This document shows, in pieces, positions 51,806 to 62,607 of a stretch of DNA of 64,000 nucleotides; the first letter of the stretch is position 1; each line of letters starts with the position of its first letter. The DNA lies in assembly GCA_963747335.1 (NCBI GenBank), contig CAVVEV010000012.1, positions 310,001 through 374,000 of the forward strand, written 5' to 3'. The DNA is from Prado023 sp963747335 (GTDB lineage: Bacteria > Actinomycetota > Actinomycetes > S36-B12 > CAIYMF01). The translations under genes were made by a program, and so were the position numbers. The notes below the pieces were generated by a model. The model was not told the DNA's origin. It did no database searches and saw only the letters and a program-made list of their open reading frames with translations.

Positions 51806-53565
51806 CCCGGGTAGGTCACCGAGCGGGCAGCGCCCTGGGCACGCCATTGGAGGCCCACGTTGGCGAACAGCTGGTCACCCCCGCCGGCCACGAGGGTGGC
51901 CGAGCCCGGGGCGCCGGTCACTTCCAGGGGGTCCGATGGGGACCCCAGCAGCTGGGCCTCACCCGTCCCCACCCCGACGCGCAGGACCTGCAGGCTGCTC
52001 GTGTCCGTCCTGCCGAGCACGTCGAGCGTGACCGAGTTCCGCCACGTCACATCGCGGACGCCGGACACTCCGGTGGCGATCCTGCGCGTCGATCCGATGA
52101 TGAGCCCCGACGGGCCCTGCTGGATCACGCCGAGGTAGAGCACACCCCCGGCGACCAGGACAGCACGCGTCCCGTCGCGGGCGAGGTGGACCGACCTGAC
52201 GGACCCCGACTCCAGGGCAGGCTCGACCATCACCTCCTGGGGCAACCCGTTGGGGACCAGGCGCAGGACCCGGCCGGAGTCGGTGAACCACGCCCGGCCA
52301 TCGACGTCGAAGCTGGCACCCCCGATCCTGCCTCCCTTGATCCGCTGCTGCGTGATGCCCGGATCCAGCGGCAGGACCCACAGGGAGCGCCGATCCGGCT
52401 CGACGGCTGCCGCCGCGCGCTGGTCCAGCGCGACGCCGAGGTCGATCAGGGAGTCGGCGTCGGGGACATCCAGCTGCACGGAGGTGCGGCCCCCCTCCGA
52501 GACCCTGATGATCGCTTCGCCCTCGAGGACGAAGTACGGCAGGCGGGCATCTCCCGTCGGCCCCGTCGTCAGGCTGTCCGGGCTGCGCTCCTGCCATGCC
52601 GATCGATCCATCACCTCCGGGGCGCCAGGGACGTCGTAGGGCTCACCGCCGACCTGCAGGCGGACCGAGGTCACCTCGGCCAGCTGGGTGAGCGTCCAGG
52701 TCAGCTGGGCCGCGAGGTCCTGGCGCTGGACGTCGGTGGCGGCCAGGGCCTGGTCGGTCAGCTCCACGAGCGCGACCCCGTTGCTGACGGGGACGGCTCC
52801 CAGCGCCAGCGCAGTGCCGGGCGGTGCGCCCGGGCGAACACCCGGCGCAAGCCACTCTGCGGGGCCGGAGATCACCCTCTCCGCCAGCGCGGTGGGCAGG
52901 CTCGGGCCCACGACCGGCAGCAGCCGGCCATCGGGCACGAGGGCCCCGCTGCGTGCTGAGGGGTAGTGGACCTGGTACTGGCGGTATGCACGACGCAGAT
53001 CCGTGTCGCTGATCAGGATCCCGTCCGGTGGGTCGGCGATGCGCCACTGGGGAACGCCCGCGGCCCCGTCCACGACCTGCTCGAGGGTGAAGTCGATCTC
53101 CTCGGTGGCGGCGGGGTCGACCGGATCGAGGGTTCCCGCGTCGTCCAATCGGTTGGTGATGGCCAGGCGAGCGGTGATCGAGTCGTCCCCGCCCTCGGCG
53201 AGCTCCAGCGACGACTGCTGGTAGACGGTGGTGCTGGCATCGGGCTCCCAGGACCCCGCTGCCGCGGGAGTCAGGTAGCGCCGGGCGATCGCATGATCGG
53301 ACTCGAGGCTTGCATTCGCCTCGAGGAACCCGCGCACGATCTCGGTGGGACTCGCACCAACACTCGGGGGTGCGGCGATCACGCGGATGAACTGCGAGGA
53401 CTCCCCGGCGTCCACGACCGGCCCCTGCTCGATGGGCCCGGACGTCGGGACTGCCGCGCAGGCGGCCAGGCCCACGCAGGCCGCGGAGACGAGGGCGGCG
53501 ATGGTGGCCCGCGCAGGGCGGGCCCGGCGGGCATGCGCGGGAATCCCCCGGGTGGGGGGCGTCAT
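51802..53565 (-). CDS. lpqB: Lipoprotein LpqB (MtrB partner)
   Basis: A 587-residue secreted lipoprotein with signal peptide and lipobox LAAC (33-36, Cys36 lipidated). It has an N-terminal LpqB domain, a GerMN domain around residues 195-310 (VSNGVALVELTDQALAATDVQRQDLAAQLTWTLTQLAEVTSVRL) and a C-terminal beta-propeller. LpqB binds the sensor MtrB and modulates MtrA signalling in mycobacteria. The start overlaps the mtrB stop by four bases. Confidence 0.95.
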   Translation of the reverse strand: MTPPTRGIPAHARRARPARATIAALVSAACVGLAACAAVPTSGPIEQGPVVDAGESSQFIRVIAAPPSVGASPTEIVRGFLEANASLESDHAIARRYLTPAAAGSWEPDASTTVYQQSSLELAEGGDDSITARLAITNRLDDAGTLDPVDPAATEEIDFTLEQVVDGAAGVPQWRIADPPDGILISDTDLRRAYRQYQVHYPSARSGALVPDGRLLPVVGPSLPTALAERVISGPAEWLAPGVRPGAPPGTALALGAVPVSNGVALVELTDQALAATDVQRQDLAAQLTWTLTQLAEVTSVRLQVGGEPYDVPGAPEVMDRSAWQERSPDSLTTGPTGDARLPYFVLEGEAIIRVSEGGRTSVQLDVPDADSLIDLGVALDQRAAAAVEPDRRSLWVLPLDPGITQQRIKGGRIGGASFDVDGRAWFTDSGRVLRLVPNGLPQEVMVEPALESGSVRSVHLARDGTRAVLVAGGVLYLGVIQQGPSGLIIGSTRRIATGVSGVRDVTWRNSVTLDVLGRTDTSSLQVLRVGVGTGEAQLLGSPSDPLEVTGAPGSATLVAGGGDQLFANVGLQWRAQGAARSVTYPG

Positions 53566-55100
53566 GGGAGCACCACCCCCTCGGGTGCCATCGGCAGCCG
53601 GAGCGTGAAGGTCGCCCCCTGGCCGGGCTCCCCGGACGCCGAGAGGGTCCCGCCATGGGCCCGGGCATCCCCGAGGGCGATCGACAGTCCCAGACCGGTG
53701 CCGCCCACCCGACGGACCCGGGACGGATCGGCCCGCCAGAACCGGGTGAAGACCTGGGTGATCTCCTCCCTGGTCAGGCCCAGTCCCTGGTCGGTGACCG
53801 CCAGTTGGGCCTCGGTCCCCTCGAGCATGACCTCGACCATCACCGGCCGGCCCATCCCGTGCTCCAGGGCGTTGGAGATGAGGTTGGCCAGGATCCGCTC
53901 GACCCGCATCGCGTCGCAGGGCACCACCAGGCTGTCGAGACCGATCACCTCGACCGGGCTGCCCAGCTCAGTCGCGAGCGGTTCGAGCGCGGCGGCCACG
54001 CGCTCGGACATGACCCGCAGGTCGACCTCCTGGTAGTCCAGCTGGACTGAGCCGGCGTCCTGTCGGGAGGTCTCCAGGAGGTCGGCCAGCAGGGCCTCGA
54101 ACCGGTTGAGCTGGTTCTGCAGCAGCTCCACCGCCCGGGCATCGTCCGGCGGGAGCTCCTGGCGCTTGTCGTGGAGCAGGTCCGCGGCCATGCGGACCGT
54201 GGTCAGGGGAGTGCGCAGCTCGTGGGACACGTCGGCGACGAACTGCTGCTGGACCGACGACAGCTTCTCCAGCTCGTCGATCTGCGACTGCAGCGTCCCG
54301 GCCATCTCGTTGAAGCTCACGGCCAGCTGGGCCAGGTCGTCCTGCCCACGGACCCGCATCCGGGCCTCGAGGTGACCTGAGGAGAACCGCCGGGCGGCGC
54401 GTGCGGCCTCGTGGACCGGGGAGACGATCATGAACGTGACCAGGGTCGCCAGACCCGCCAGCCCGAGGATGATGAACAGTCCTGCGACGGCTGTTGCGTT
54501 GCGCACCAGGGACAGCGTCTCCTGCTCCGTGTCCAGCGGGAACAGCTGGTACAGCTCATAGGGGCCCACCCCCCTGACCGCCAGCGGCGCCCCGACCACG
54601 AACCCCGGAACCTCGCGACCATCGGTGTAGCGCATCGTGGTGTAGGTCCAGGCCTGCCGCTGGCTGCCCGCGACGATGTCGCGCATCTGTCCCGGGACGC
54701 TGGTCTCCGAGATCAGTCCGGTGCCCCGCTCCGGGGTCGCGCTCAGGCCGGCCGGCTCGGAGGCGAGCACGAGGACCTCGAACAGCCCGGCCTGGGCACC
54801 ACGCGCGGCCATCGCGGCCACCACCGCATCGATGGTCCGGGACGTGGGCACATCGCTGCCCTGCGCGGGGGTGGCATCCAGGATGCGCTGCGCCTCGCTG
54901 CGGGCTGCCGTCGCCTCTGCCAGTGCGCTGGCCTCCTTGGACCCCAGGACGCCGGCCGAGATGTTGCCCAGCAGCGCGGGCATGAGCAGGACGAGCACAA
55001 GGGTGGACCCGAGGATCGTGCCAAGGACGACCCGGAAGCGCAGGGAGGCCCGCCACCGCTGCCGCAGGTGTCCGGGCAGGGCACGCACCCGGCGCAGCAT
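53562..55100 (-). CDS. mtrB: Sensor histidine kinase MtrB
   Basis: A 512-residue kinase with two TMs (about 21-45 and 203-226) bounding an extracellular sensor, a HAMP domain, a HisKA domain with phospho-acceptor His293 in DVSHELRTPLT, and a HATPase domain (NLISNALEHG, GLGLSIALG). It phosphorylates MtrA and governs cell-wall, osmotic and division genes in actinobacteria. TGATG overlap with mtrA and ATGA overlap with lpqB. Confidence 0.96.
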   Translation of the reverse strand: MLRRVRALPGHLRQRWRASLRFRVVLGTILGSTLVLVLLMPALLGNISAGVLGSKEASALAEATAARSEAQRILDATPAQGSDVPTSRTIDAVVAAMAARGAQAGLFEVLVLASEPAGLSATPERGTGLISETSVPGQMRDIVAGSQRQAWTYTTMRYTDGREVPGFVVGAPLAVRGVGPYELYQLFPLDTEQETLSLVRNATAVAGLFIILGLAGLATLVTFMIVSPVHEAARAARRFSSGHLEARMRVRGQDDLAQLAVSFNEMAGTLQSQIDELEKLSSVQQQFVADVSHELRTPLTTVRMAADLLHDKRQELPPDDARAVELLQNQLNRFEALLADLLETSRQDAGSVQLDYQEVDLRVMSERVAAALEPLATELGSPVEVIGLDSLVVPCDAMRVERILANLISNALEHGMGRPVMVEVMLEGTEAQLAVTDQGLGLTREEITQVFTRFWRADPSRVRRVGGTGLGLSIALGDARAHGGTLSASGEPGQGATFTLRLPMAPEGVVLP

Positions 55101-55783
55101 CAGGGCGGTCCGGCGCGGTACCCGACGCCGCGCACGGTCACGATCACCTCGGGGTTCTCCGGATCGAGCTCGACCTTCCCGCGCAGGCGCTGGACGTGGA
55201 CGTTGACCAGCCGGGTGTCGCCGGCGTGCTGGTAGCCCCAGACGTCGGCGAGCAGCTGCTCGCGCGTGAACGCGAACCCGGGCCTGCTGGCCAGCGCGAG
55301 GAGGAGGTCGAACTCGAGCGGGGTGACTGAGATCCCCTCCCCGGCGCGGGTGACCGAGTGCGCGCCGCGATCGATGACCAGATCCCCGATCCCGAGAACC
55401 TCGTTGGCGGTCTCCTCCAGCCGGCGCAGTCGCGCATCGATCCGGGCCACCAGCTCCTTGGGCTTGAACGGCTTGACGATGTAGTCATCGGCCCCGGCCT
55501 GCAGGCCCTCGACGATGTCCAGGGTGTCCCCGCGCGCCGTCAGCATCACGATCGGCACAGTCGACTCGGCGCGCAGCCGTCGGCAGACCTCCAGTCCGTC
55601 GAGGCCGGGGAGCATGAGGTCGAGCAGGACGAGATCGGGGGACTCGCGGTGGAACGCGGGCACGGCGTCGGTGCCGTTGTGGCAGAACGTCGGCTCCATG
55701 CCCTCACTGCGCAGGACGATGCCCAACATCTCGGCAAGATCCATGTCGTCGTCCACGACCAGCACGCGCGCCTTCACAGGCAC
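55100..55783 (-). CDS. mtrA: Response regulator MtrA
   Basis: A 227-residue OmpR-type regulator. The receiver has the acid pocket DDD (11-13), phosphorylated Asp55 in LLDLMLPG and Lys in IVKPFKPKEL; the winged helix shows TREQLLADVWGYQHAGDTRLVNVHVQRLRGKVE, practically invariant in MtrA. GTG 55783 is chosen for the AGGTG seven bases upstream; a second GTG two codons later is possible. First gene of mtrA-mtrB-lpqB-comF, divergent from the membrane cluster. Confidence 0.96.
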   Translation of the reverse strand: MPVKARVLVVDDDMDLAEMLGIVLRSEGMEPTFCHNGTDAVPAFHRESPDLVLLDLMLPGLDGLEVCRRLRAESTVPIVMLTARGDTLDIVEGLQAGADDYIVKPFKPKELVARIDARLRRLEETANEVLGIGDLVIDRGAHSVTRAGEGISVTPLEFDLLLALASRPGFAFTREQLLADVWGYQHAGDTRLVNVHVQRLRGKVELDPENPEVIVTVRGVGYRAGPP

Positions 55784-55841
55784 ATGGTGGCACCTGTGGG
55801 CACAGGCTTGCCAACGGCTGTCCACATGGGACGATCAGGAC

Positions 55842-57146
55842 ATGTCGTCACTGACCCCTCCGCCCGACGCGCCTGACCCCGGGAGCTGGGCACCGCCGTC
55901 GGGCTGGTCGCCCGAGCAGCCGCCTGCATGGCCAGCCCAGCCCGTCGCGCCCGGTGGCGCACCCGGGCAGCCCGTGGTGCCGGGGCAGCAGGTCCCCCCG
56001 GCATATGGCCAGGTCCCCCCGCCGGGCTACGGGCAGCCGGGGTACGGGCAGGTTCCCCCACCCGGGTACGGGCAGCCCGGGTACGGGCAGCCGGGGTACG
56101 GGCAGGTTCCCCCACCCGGGTACGGGCAACCGGGCTACGGTCCGCCGGGGCAGCAGGCGTGGGGGCCTCCCCCACCGGCGCCGAAGCCCGGCATCGTCCC
56201 CTTGCGACCCCTGGGTGTCGGGGAGCTGCTCGACGGCGCCCTGAGCCTGATCCGGAGCAACCCCCGCACCGTCCTGGGACTGGCAGCCGTCATCTCGGCG
56301 GTGTCCGCCCTGCTGCAGACGATCGGCCTCTGGTTCTCCCTGCAGTTCCTCGAGGTGACCGAGCCGGTGGCCGGTGACCTCGAGGCTGAGGTCGACGTCG
56401 CCGCGGAGCTCACGGCCGTGGCCAGCGGCGGCATCGCGCAGCTCGTGCCGGCACTGGTCGCCGGCTTCCTCCAGGTGCTGGCCAGCGGGCTGTTCATCAT
56501 CCTCGTCGGTGCCGCGGTCCTCGGGCGGCGGCTCGACGCCAACCAGACGTGGGCCAGCCTGCGGCCACGGCTGCTGCCGCTGGTCGGGGTCACGCTCCTC
56601 ATCGGGCTCGGTGGCCTCGTGGCCGTGGCCGTCATGGTCGGCGCGATCGTCGCCCTCGCGTTCGCCATCGGCGAGTGGGCGATCCTTCCGGGCGTGCTCA
56701 TCGGCATCGGTGGCACGATCGCGCTGGTCTACGCCTACGTCAAGCTCGCGGTGGCCTCCCCCGCCCTGGTGATGGAGGGAGTCGGCGTCGTCACCTCGAT
56801 GAAGCGGTCGTGGGTCCTCGTCCGACGCTCGTGGTGGCGCGTCCTGGGCATCCTGATCCTGTCGGCCATCATCACCAGCCTGTTGACCACGGTCGTGACG
56901 GTGCCGATCACGCTGATCGCCACACTCGCCAGCGGGTTCAGCGAGTCGCTGGTGCCCACCGTGCTTGCCACCGGCGTGGCCACCCTCGTGGCCGGGATCA
57001 TCACCCTGCCGTTCAGCGCAGCCGTCACGGGCCTGCTCTACATCGACCTGCGCATGCGCCGGGAGGCACTGGACATCGAGCTCGTCTCGGCAGGCGTCCA
57101 GCCCTCGGCCGATCCCCTGGCCCCCTACCGGACCCATCGACCCTGA
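55842..57146 (+). CDS. Multi-pass membrane protein with Pro/Gly/Tyr/Gln-rich N-terminus
   Basis: A 434-residue protein. Residues 1-112 are a disordered Pro/Gly/Tyr/Gln tail with repeats of the type GQVPPPGYGQPGY. The rest holds six or so TMs, starting PLRPLGVGELLDGALSLIRSNPRTVLGLAAVISAV, the signature of the family often labelled glycerophosphoryl diester phosphodiesterase membrane domain, found beside mtrA in most actinobacteria. There is no catalytic phosphodiesterase domain. Function unknown. The ATG is 6 bases after GACGAT (55830-55835). Confidence 0.85.
   Translation: MSSLTPPPDAPDPGSWAPPSGWSPEQPPAWPAQPVAPGGAPGQPVVPGQQVPPAYGQVPPPGYGQPGYGQVPPPGYGQPGYGQPGYGQVPPPGYGQPGYGPPGQQAWGPPPPAPKPGIVPLRPLGVGELLDGALSLIRSNPRTVLGLAAVISAVSALLQTIGLWFSLQFLEVTEPVAGDLEAEVDVAAELTAVASGGIAQLVPALVAGFLQVLASGLFIILVGAAVLGRRLDANQTWASLRPRLLPLVGVTLLIGLGGLVAVAVMVGAIVALAFAIGEWAILPGVLIGIGGTIALVYAYVKLAVASPALVMEGVGVVTSMKRSWVLVRRSWWRVLGILILSAIITSLLTTVVTVPITLIATLASGFSESLVPTVLATGVATLVAGIITLPFSAAVTGLLYIDLRMRREALDIELVSAGVQPSADPLAPYRTHRP
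56042..56140 (+). repeat. 54-base coding tandem repeat
   Basis: The block from 56042 recurs almost unchanged from 56096 (second copy slightly truncated). Each encodes YGQVPPPGYGQPGYGQPG. It lies in the disordered N-terminal tail and keeps frame, so this is a coding repeat. Confidence 0.85.
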
Positions 57147-57148
57147 CG

Positions 57149-57883
57149 ATGCATCGCGCCCTGCCCGTGAGCCTCGACGTGCCTGGTCGGGCTGCTCTCG
57201 GGCGCCCGGTGGACGTGCCGGTCGAGCTGACCCGGGACCAGGCCCAGCGACTGGCCGAGCGGGAGCTGGCAGACCCTGCCTACCGAGCCGCCCAGCCCGG
57301 CCTCATCGAGAGGGCGATCCGCTGGCTGGTCGACTGGGTGCAACGGGTGGCCGATCGCGCGGCCGAGGCCGCACCCGGGGGGTGGCTGGGGATCCTCGGG
57401 CTGGTGCTGCTGATCGTGGTCGCGGCGCTGTTCATCCGGTGGCGGATCGGACCGGTGAGCCGCTCAGCGGGCATCACCTTCACCGTTGACCCCGGGATGA
57501 GCGCGGCGCAGTACCGGACGCACGCCGACGAGCTGGCGGCCGCCGGCCAGTGGGACGAGGCCGTCTCCGAACGGATGCGGGCTCTCGTGCGCGGCAGCCA
57601 GGAGCGGGGCCTGATCGATGCGCATCCCGGCTGGACCGCTGACGAGGTGGCCGGTGAGGTCGGACTGCGTGTGCCCGAGGCCCGGGCCGCACTGTCCGTG
57701 GCGGCCAGGGCATTCGACGAGGTCCGCTACGGGGGCCGTCAGGGATCGGCGGCCGCGTACCGCGCCGTTGCCGAGGCCGACGACCGGGTGACCGGGGGGA
57801 CCGTGGCGGGATCCGCCCTGCCCGCAACCGTCGGGTCAGGGTCGCAGGGGCCGGTCCTGGACAACGTGGGGGAGGCCCGGTGA
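57149..57883 (+). CDS. DUF4129 domain protein
   Basis: A 244-residue protein with one TM at about residues 75-96 (GWLGILGLVLLIVVAALFIRW). Before it comes VELTRDQAQRLAERELADPAYRAAQPGLIERAIRWLVDW, the pattern of DUF4129 proteins. The C-terminal domain (YRTHADELAAAGQWDEAVSERMRALVRGSQERGLIDAHPGWTADEVA) is DUF4129 proper, which in other proteins caps transglutaminase-like enzymes. It starts two bases after the previous stop and overlaps the next gene by GTGA. Confidence 0.85.
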   Translation: MHRALPVSLDVPGRAALGRPVDVPVELTRDQAQRLAERELADPAYRAAQPGLIERAIRWLVDWVQRVADRAAEAAPGGWLGILGLVLLIVVAALFIRWRIGPVSRSAGITFTVDPGMSAAQYRTHADELAAAGQWDEAVSERMRALVRGSQERGLIDAHPGWTADEVAGEVGLRVPEARAALSVAARAFDEVRYGGRQGSAAAYRAVAEADDRVTGGTVAGSALPATVGSGSQGPVLDNVGEAR

Positions 57884-59120
57884 GCGCCGCCGACCGGGCC
57901 GCCTCGCCCCCGCCGGCGGCCGATCCGAGGGCCAGCGGCGCACCCCGAGCCCCGGCACCGACGGCCTTCGACGACACCACCTGGGACCGCGCCCGTCGCT
58001 GGCGTCCCACGGCTCGCGGCCTGGCGATCGGCGCCCTGCTCCTGCTCGCGCTGGCTGCCCTCATGCTCACGACCTCGCGACGCACCGGCTACCTCGACCC
58101 GGGGGCCGTCGATCCCTCCGGCTCGCGTGCCGTGGCCACCGTGCTGGGCGACCAGGGAGTCCGGGTCACCGACGTGCGCACGACGGCCGACGTCGCCGCG
58201 AACGCCCGTGCGGCGACGGTCCTGGTCACGGACTCGACCCTGCTCACGACCGAGATGATGGCCGACGTGCTCGAGGCCGGCCCGGCACGCGTGGTCCTGA
58301 TCGATCCGCTCCCGGGCTCACCGGCCCTCGAGCGGCTGGCCGCCGGCACCGAGGTGGCGGACCTCGCCGGGGATGACCCCGTCGAGCCGGGCTGCCGCTG
58401 GGCCGATGCCCTGCGCGCCGGCAGCTCCGAGCTGCCGGGCACCCGGTACGACGCCCGGGCCTGGGTCCGCGCGGGCGAGGCCTGCTACGACAGGCCCGAA
58501 TCCGCCGCCCTGGTCGTGATCCCCGCTCGTGCGGGCCGTCCGGAGGTGGTCGTGCTCGGCAGTGCCCACCCGCTGACCAACGAGGGCTTCGACGAGCAGG
58601 GCAACGCCGCCCTGGCGCTGGGCCTCCTGGGCAGCCGGGACGATCTGGTGTGGTGGCGCCCGGTCCCGAGCGACCCGGCCCTCGCCGGGCAGGCTGGGGC
58701 CTCCGTGGGCGAGCTCCTCCCACCGTGGGTCGTCCCTGTGCTCCTGGAGGTCCTGGTCGCCTGCGCGCTCGTGGCCTGGTGGCGCTCACGTCGGCTCGGG
58801 CGCCTGGTCGTCGAGCCGCTGCCGGTGGTGGTCCGCTCCGGCGAGACCACGGCGGGACATGCCCGGCTGCTGCACGCGCATCATGCCCGGGCTGAGGCCG
58901 CGGTGCACCTGCGGGCCCGAGCGCGGGAGCGGATCCGCGTCCGCCTGGGTCTGCCACTCGGGGTCTCCGAGGCGCGACTGGTGGGGGCGGCCGCAGCCCG
59001 CTCCGGCCGCCCGCCCGAGCAGGTGGGCGCGCTGCTGTACGGTCCTGAACCGACGACCGACGCCCATCTGGTGACGTTGGGGCACAACCTGGAGGCACTG
59101 ATGGTGGAGGTGGGCGGGGC

Positions 59121-59124
<4 letters not shown>
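57880..59124 (+). CDS. DUF4350 domain protein
   Basis: A 414-residue protein with a TM at about 47-65 (RGLAIGALLLLALAALML), a DUF4350 domain with a Rossmann/GATase-like look (ATVLVTDSTLLTTEMMADVLEAGPARVVLIDPLP) and a second TM near residues 285-305. It is a fixed partner of DUF4129, MoxR and DUF58 in actinobacteria and of unknown function. GTG start overlapping the DUF4129 stop; its own stop overlaps the moxR ATG. Confidence 0.88.
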
Positions 59125-60076
<952 letters not shown>

Positions 60077-60077
<1 letters not shown>

Positions 60078-61414
60078 TGGTCCTGACCGGCCGGGCGGCC
60101 GTGCTGGCGCTGGTCGGTGCCGGCATGGTCGGGCTGCTCGTCGCCGCCGGAGTGAGTCCGTGGCAGGCGCTGGTCGCGGTCAACGTGATCATCGGCCTGC
60201 TGCTCATCGTCGATGCCCTGCGCGCCCCGCGACCCCGCGACCTGACGCTGGCCCGAAGCGGGGACCGCAAGGTCCGCCTCGGGCAGGTCGCCCACGTCGA
60301 GCTGGCCGTCACGAACACCGGAGGGCGGCGGTGGCGCGGGCACCTGCGCGATGCCTGGGCACCCACGGCCAACGCCACGATCGACGGCGGGTCCGAACGG
60401 GCGGCGCTCGACCTGCGACCCGGGGACACCGTGCGCCTGGACGTCGAGCTGCGCCCGAGCCGGCGCGGGGACCGGCCCACCGACCGGGTCGCCCTGCGGT
60501 CCCTGGGGCCGATGGGCCTCGCGGGGCGCCAGCGCAGCATCGAGGTCGACTGGTCGGTGCGGACCCTTCCCGCATTCAGCTCCCGACGGCACCTGCCCTC
60601 CCGCCTGGCCCGGCTGCGCGACATGGACGGCCGGCAGGCCATCGCCGTGCGCGCCCAGGGCACGGAGTTCGACTCGCTTCGCGAGTACGTCCCCGGTGAC
60701 GACGTCCGCTCGATCGACTGGCGGGCCACAGCCCGGGCCGCCGATGTCATGGTGCGCACGTGGCGCCCGGAGCGCGACCGTCGGGTGGTCATGGTCCTGG
60801 ACACCGGTCGCACCAGTGCGGTGCGGATCGGCGACGAGACCCGGCTGGACATCCTGATCGACGCCGGCCTGCTGCTCGCGGCCCTCGCCGGGCGTGCGGG
60901 GGACCGCGTCGACCTGGTCGCCCACGACCGGCGCACCCGGCTGCAGGTCAGCGGGGGAAGCGGCCCCAGCCTCCTGCCCCGCCTCGTCGAGGGGATCGCC
61001 ACACTGGAACCCGAGCTGACGGAGACCGACTACCGCGGGTTGGTGTCCACCGTGCTGTCGAGGGTGCGCAAGCGGGCGCTGGTCGTGCTGTTCGTCGCCC
61101 TGGACCGCGCCGCGATGGAGGAGGGCCTCATCCCGGCGCTGCCGGCCCTGACCGCGCGGCACACCGTGATCGTCGCCTCCGTCCGTGAGCCGGCACCGGC
61201 CCTGGTCACCGCATCCGCGCCGGGGGCCCGCACCGCCGAGGAGGCCGCCCGGGTGTACCTGAGCGCGGCACGGGCACGGGCGGACCTGGATCGGGCGCAC
61301 GTGGCCACTGTCCTGGCCCGGATGGGCGTGCGGGTGATCGAGGCCACGCCCGCCGACATCGCCCCCAAGGTCGCCGACGCCTACCTCGACCTGAAGGCCG
61401 CCGGCCGGCTATGA
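60077..61414 (+). CDS. DUF58 domain protein
   Basis: A 445-residue protein with two N-terminal hydrophobic segments (about 5-50), a beta-rich middle domain and the DUF58 domain around QGTEFDSLREYVPGDDVRSIDWRATARAADVMVRTW, followed by a VWA-like fold (RRVVMVLDTGRTS). DUF58-MoxR pairs are widespread, with MoxR thought to remodel the DUF58 partner. Its function is unknown; it is last in the five-gene plus-strand unit that starts next to mtrA. Confidence 0.9.
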
Positions 61415-61463
61415 GGCCTCGGCCCGTAGCGAGGGTGTCCCTGTCCCGCGACCGGCAAGATCA

Positions 61464-61516
61464 CGGTTTCATCCAAGACTGCAGCCGATCGGCGGCCCGG
61501 GACTTGGATGAAACCG
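61464..61516. terminator. Inverted repeat between DUF58 and SpoIIM
   Basis: CGGTTTCATCCAAG (61464-61477) and CTTGGATGAAACCG (61503-61516) are perfectly complementary over 14 bases, with a 25-base loop. It lies between convergent genes. The loop is long for a terminator, so protein binding or an RNA stem-loop is also possible. Confidence 0.55.
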
Positions 61517-61569
61517 CGCCAGGCGCCCGAGAGTTGGACGAACTCCGGGGAGGACGCGGGGGTGCACCC

Positions 61570-62571
61570 TCAGCCGGACATCGGTGCCAGCTCGGTGACC
61601 CCCCCGTCGCTGGTGATGTCACCGGTGAAGCCCGCCCGCTCGCCCCGGCTGCCGTAGATGCCGACGTAGGCCAGGAACGCGCCGAGTGCCATGGCCCCGA
61701 TCCCGATGCGTGCCCACGTCGGAAGCGGCGACGGGGTCACGAATCCCTCGATCACCCCGGACAGGAGCAGCACCACCACAAGCCCCATCGCGATGGCCAC
61801 CGCAGCCCGGCCCTCCTGCGCCAGGGCGACGCTGCGGGGCCGTGGGCCGGGGTCGAACCACTGCCAGCCCAGCCGCATGCCGGCGCCGGCGGCGACGAAC
61901 ACCGCTGTCAGCTCGAGCATCCCGTGCGGGGCGATCAGGCCGAAGAAGACGTCCCCGCGCCCGTTGGCGACCATGAGGCCGCCGACGATCCCGACGTTGA
62001 TCGCGTTCTGGGCCAGCACGTACACCGCCGGCAGCACGAAGAACGCCCCGGCGATGAGCACCAGCGCTGACACCCAGGCGTTGTTGGTCCACACCCGGGC
62101 GGCGAACCCGGCGGCCGCATCGGAGGAGTAGTAGGCCGCGAAGTCCTCCTCGACGAGCTGGCGGATCTCCTCGGGCGTCCCCAGCGCCGCCTGCACGGCC
62201 GGGGAGCTGGCCACCCACGCGCCCACAGCCACAGCCACGAGGGTGAACCCGAGACCTGCCGCGAGCCACCAGTACCTCGCCCGCCACACCGCCACGGGGA
62301 ACCCGACCTGGAAGAAGGTGAGGAACTCGCGCCACATCGGAGCGTGGGAGCCGGTCACGCGGGCCCGGGCCTGAGCCACCAGCTGGGTCAGCCGACCGAC
62401 CAGTGCGGGGTCCGGAGCAGCACTGCGCACCATCGACAGGTGCGTGGCGGTGCGCTGGTAGAGGTCGACGAGCTCGGTGGCCTCCGCGCCGCTGAGCCGG
62501 CGCCTGCCGGTCAGCTCGCCCAGTCGCTCCCACTCCGGGCCGTGCACCCTGACGAAGGCATCGACGTCCAC
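61570..62571 (-). CDS. Stage II sporulation protein M (SpoIIM) family membrane protein
   Basis: A 333-residue protein with a cytoplasmic N-terminus (DVDAFVRVHGPEWERLGELTGRRRLSGAEATELVDLYQRTATHLSMVR) and five or six TMs, matching the SpoIIM family (NAINVGIVGGLMVANGRGDVFFGLIAPHGMLELTAVFVAAGAGMRLGW). In Bacillus SpoIIM drives septal peptidoglycan remodelling in engulfment; in non-sporulating actinobacteria its role is open. The GTG at 62571 is 7 bases after TACTCT (62579-62584), likely leaderless. It sits opposite the DUF58 operon and divergent from RDD. Confidence 0.9.
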   Translation of the reverse strand: MDVDAFVRVHGPEWERLGELTGRRRLSGAEATELVDLYQRTATHLSMVRSAAPDPALVGRLTQLVAQARARVTGSHAPMWREFLTFFQVGFPVAVWRARYWWLAAGLGFTLVAVAVGAWVASSPAVQAALGTPEEIRQLVEEDFAAYYSSDAAAGFAARVWTNNAWVSALVLIAGAFFVLPAVYVLAQNAINVGIVGGLMVANGRGDVFFGLIAPHGMLELTAVFVAAGAGMRLGWQWFDPGPRPRSVALAQEGRAAVAIAMGLVVVLLLSGVIEGFVTPSPLPTWARIGIGAMALGAFLAYVGIYGSRGERAGFTGDITSDGGVTELAPMSG

Positions 62572-62607
62572 ACGGGCAAGAGTAGGCGCTGGTGCGAGGA
62601 TGGGCGC

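Noticed and set aside
56010..56145. Repeat block that at first looks like a CRISPR or satellite array
   Set aside because: Units are in frame, lack unique spacers and encode a PGYGQ tail of a membrane protein.
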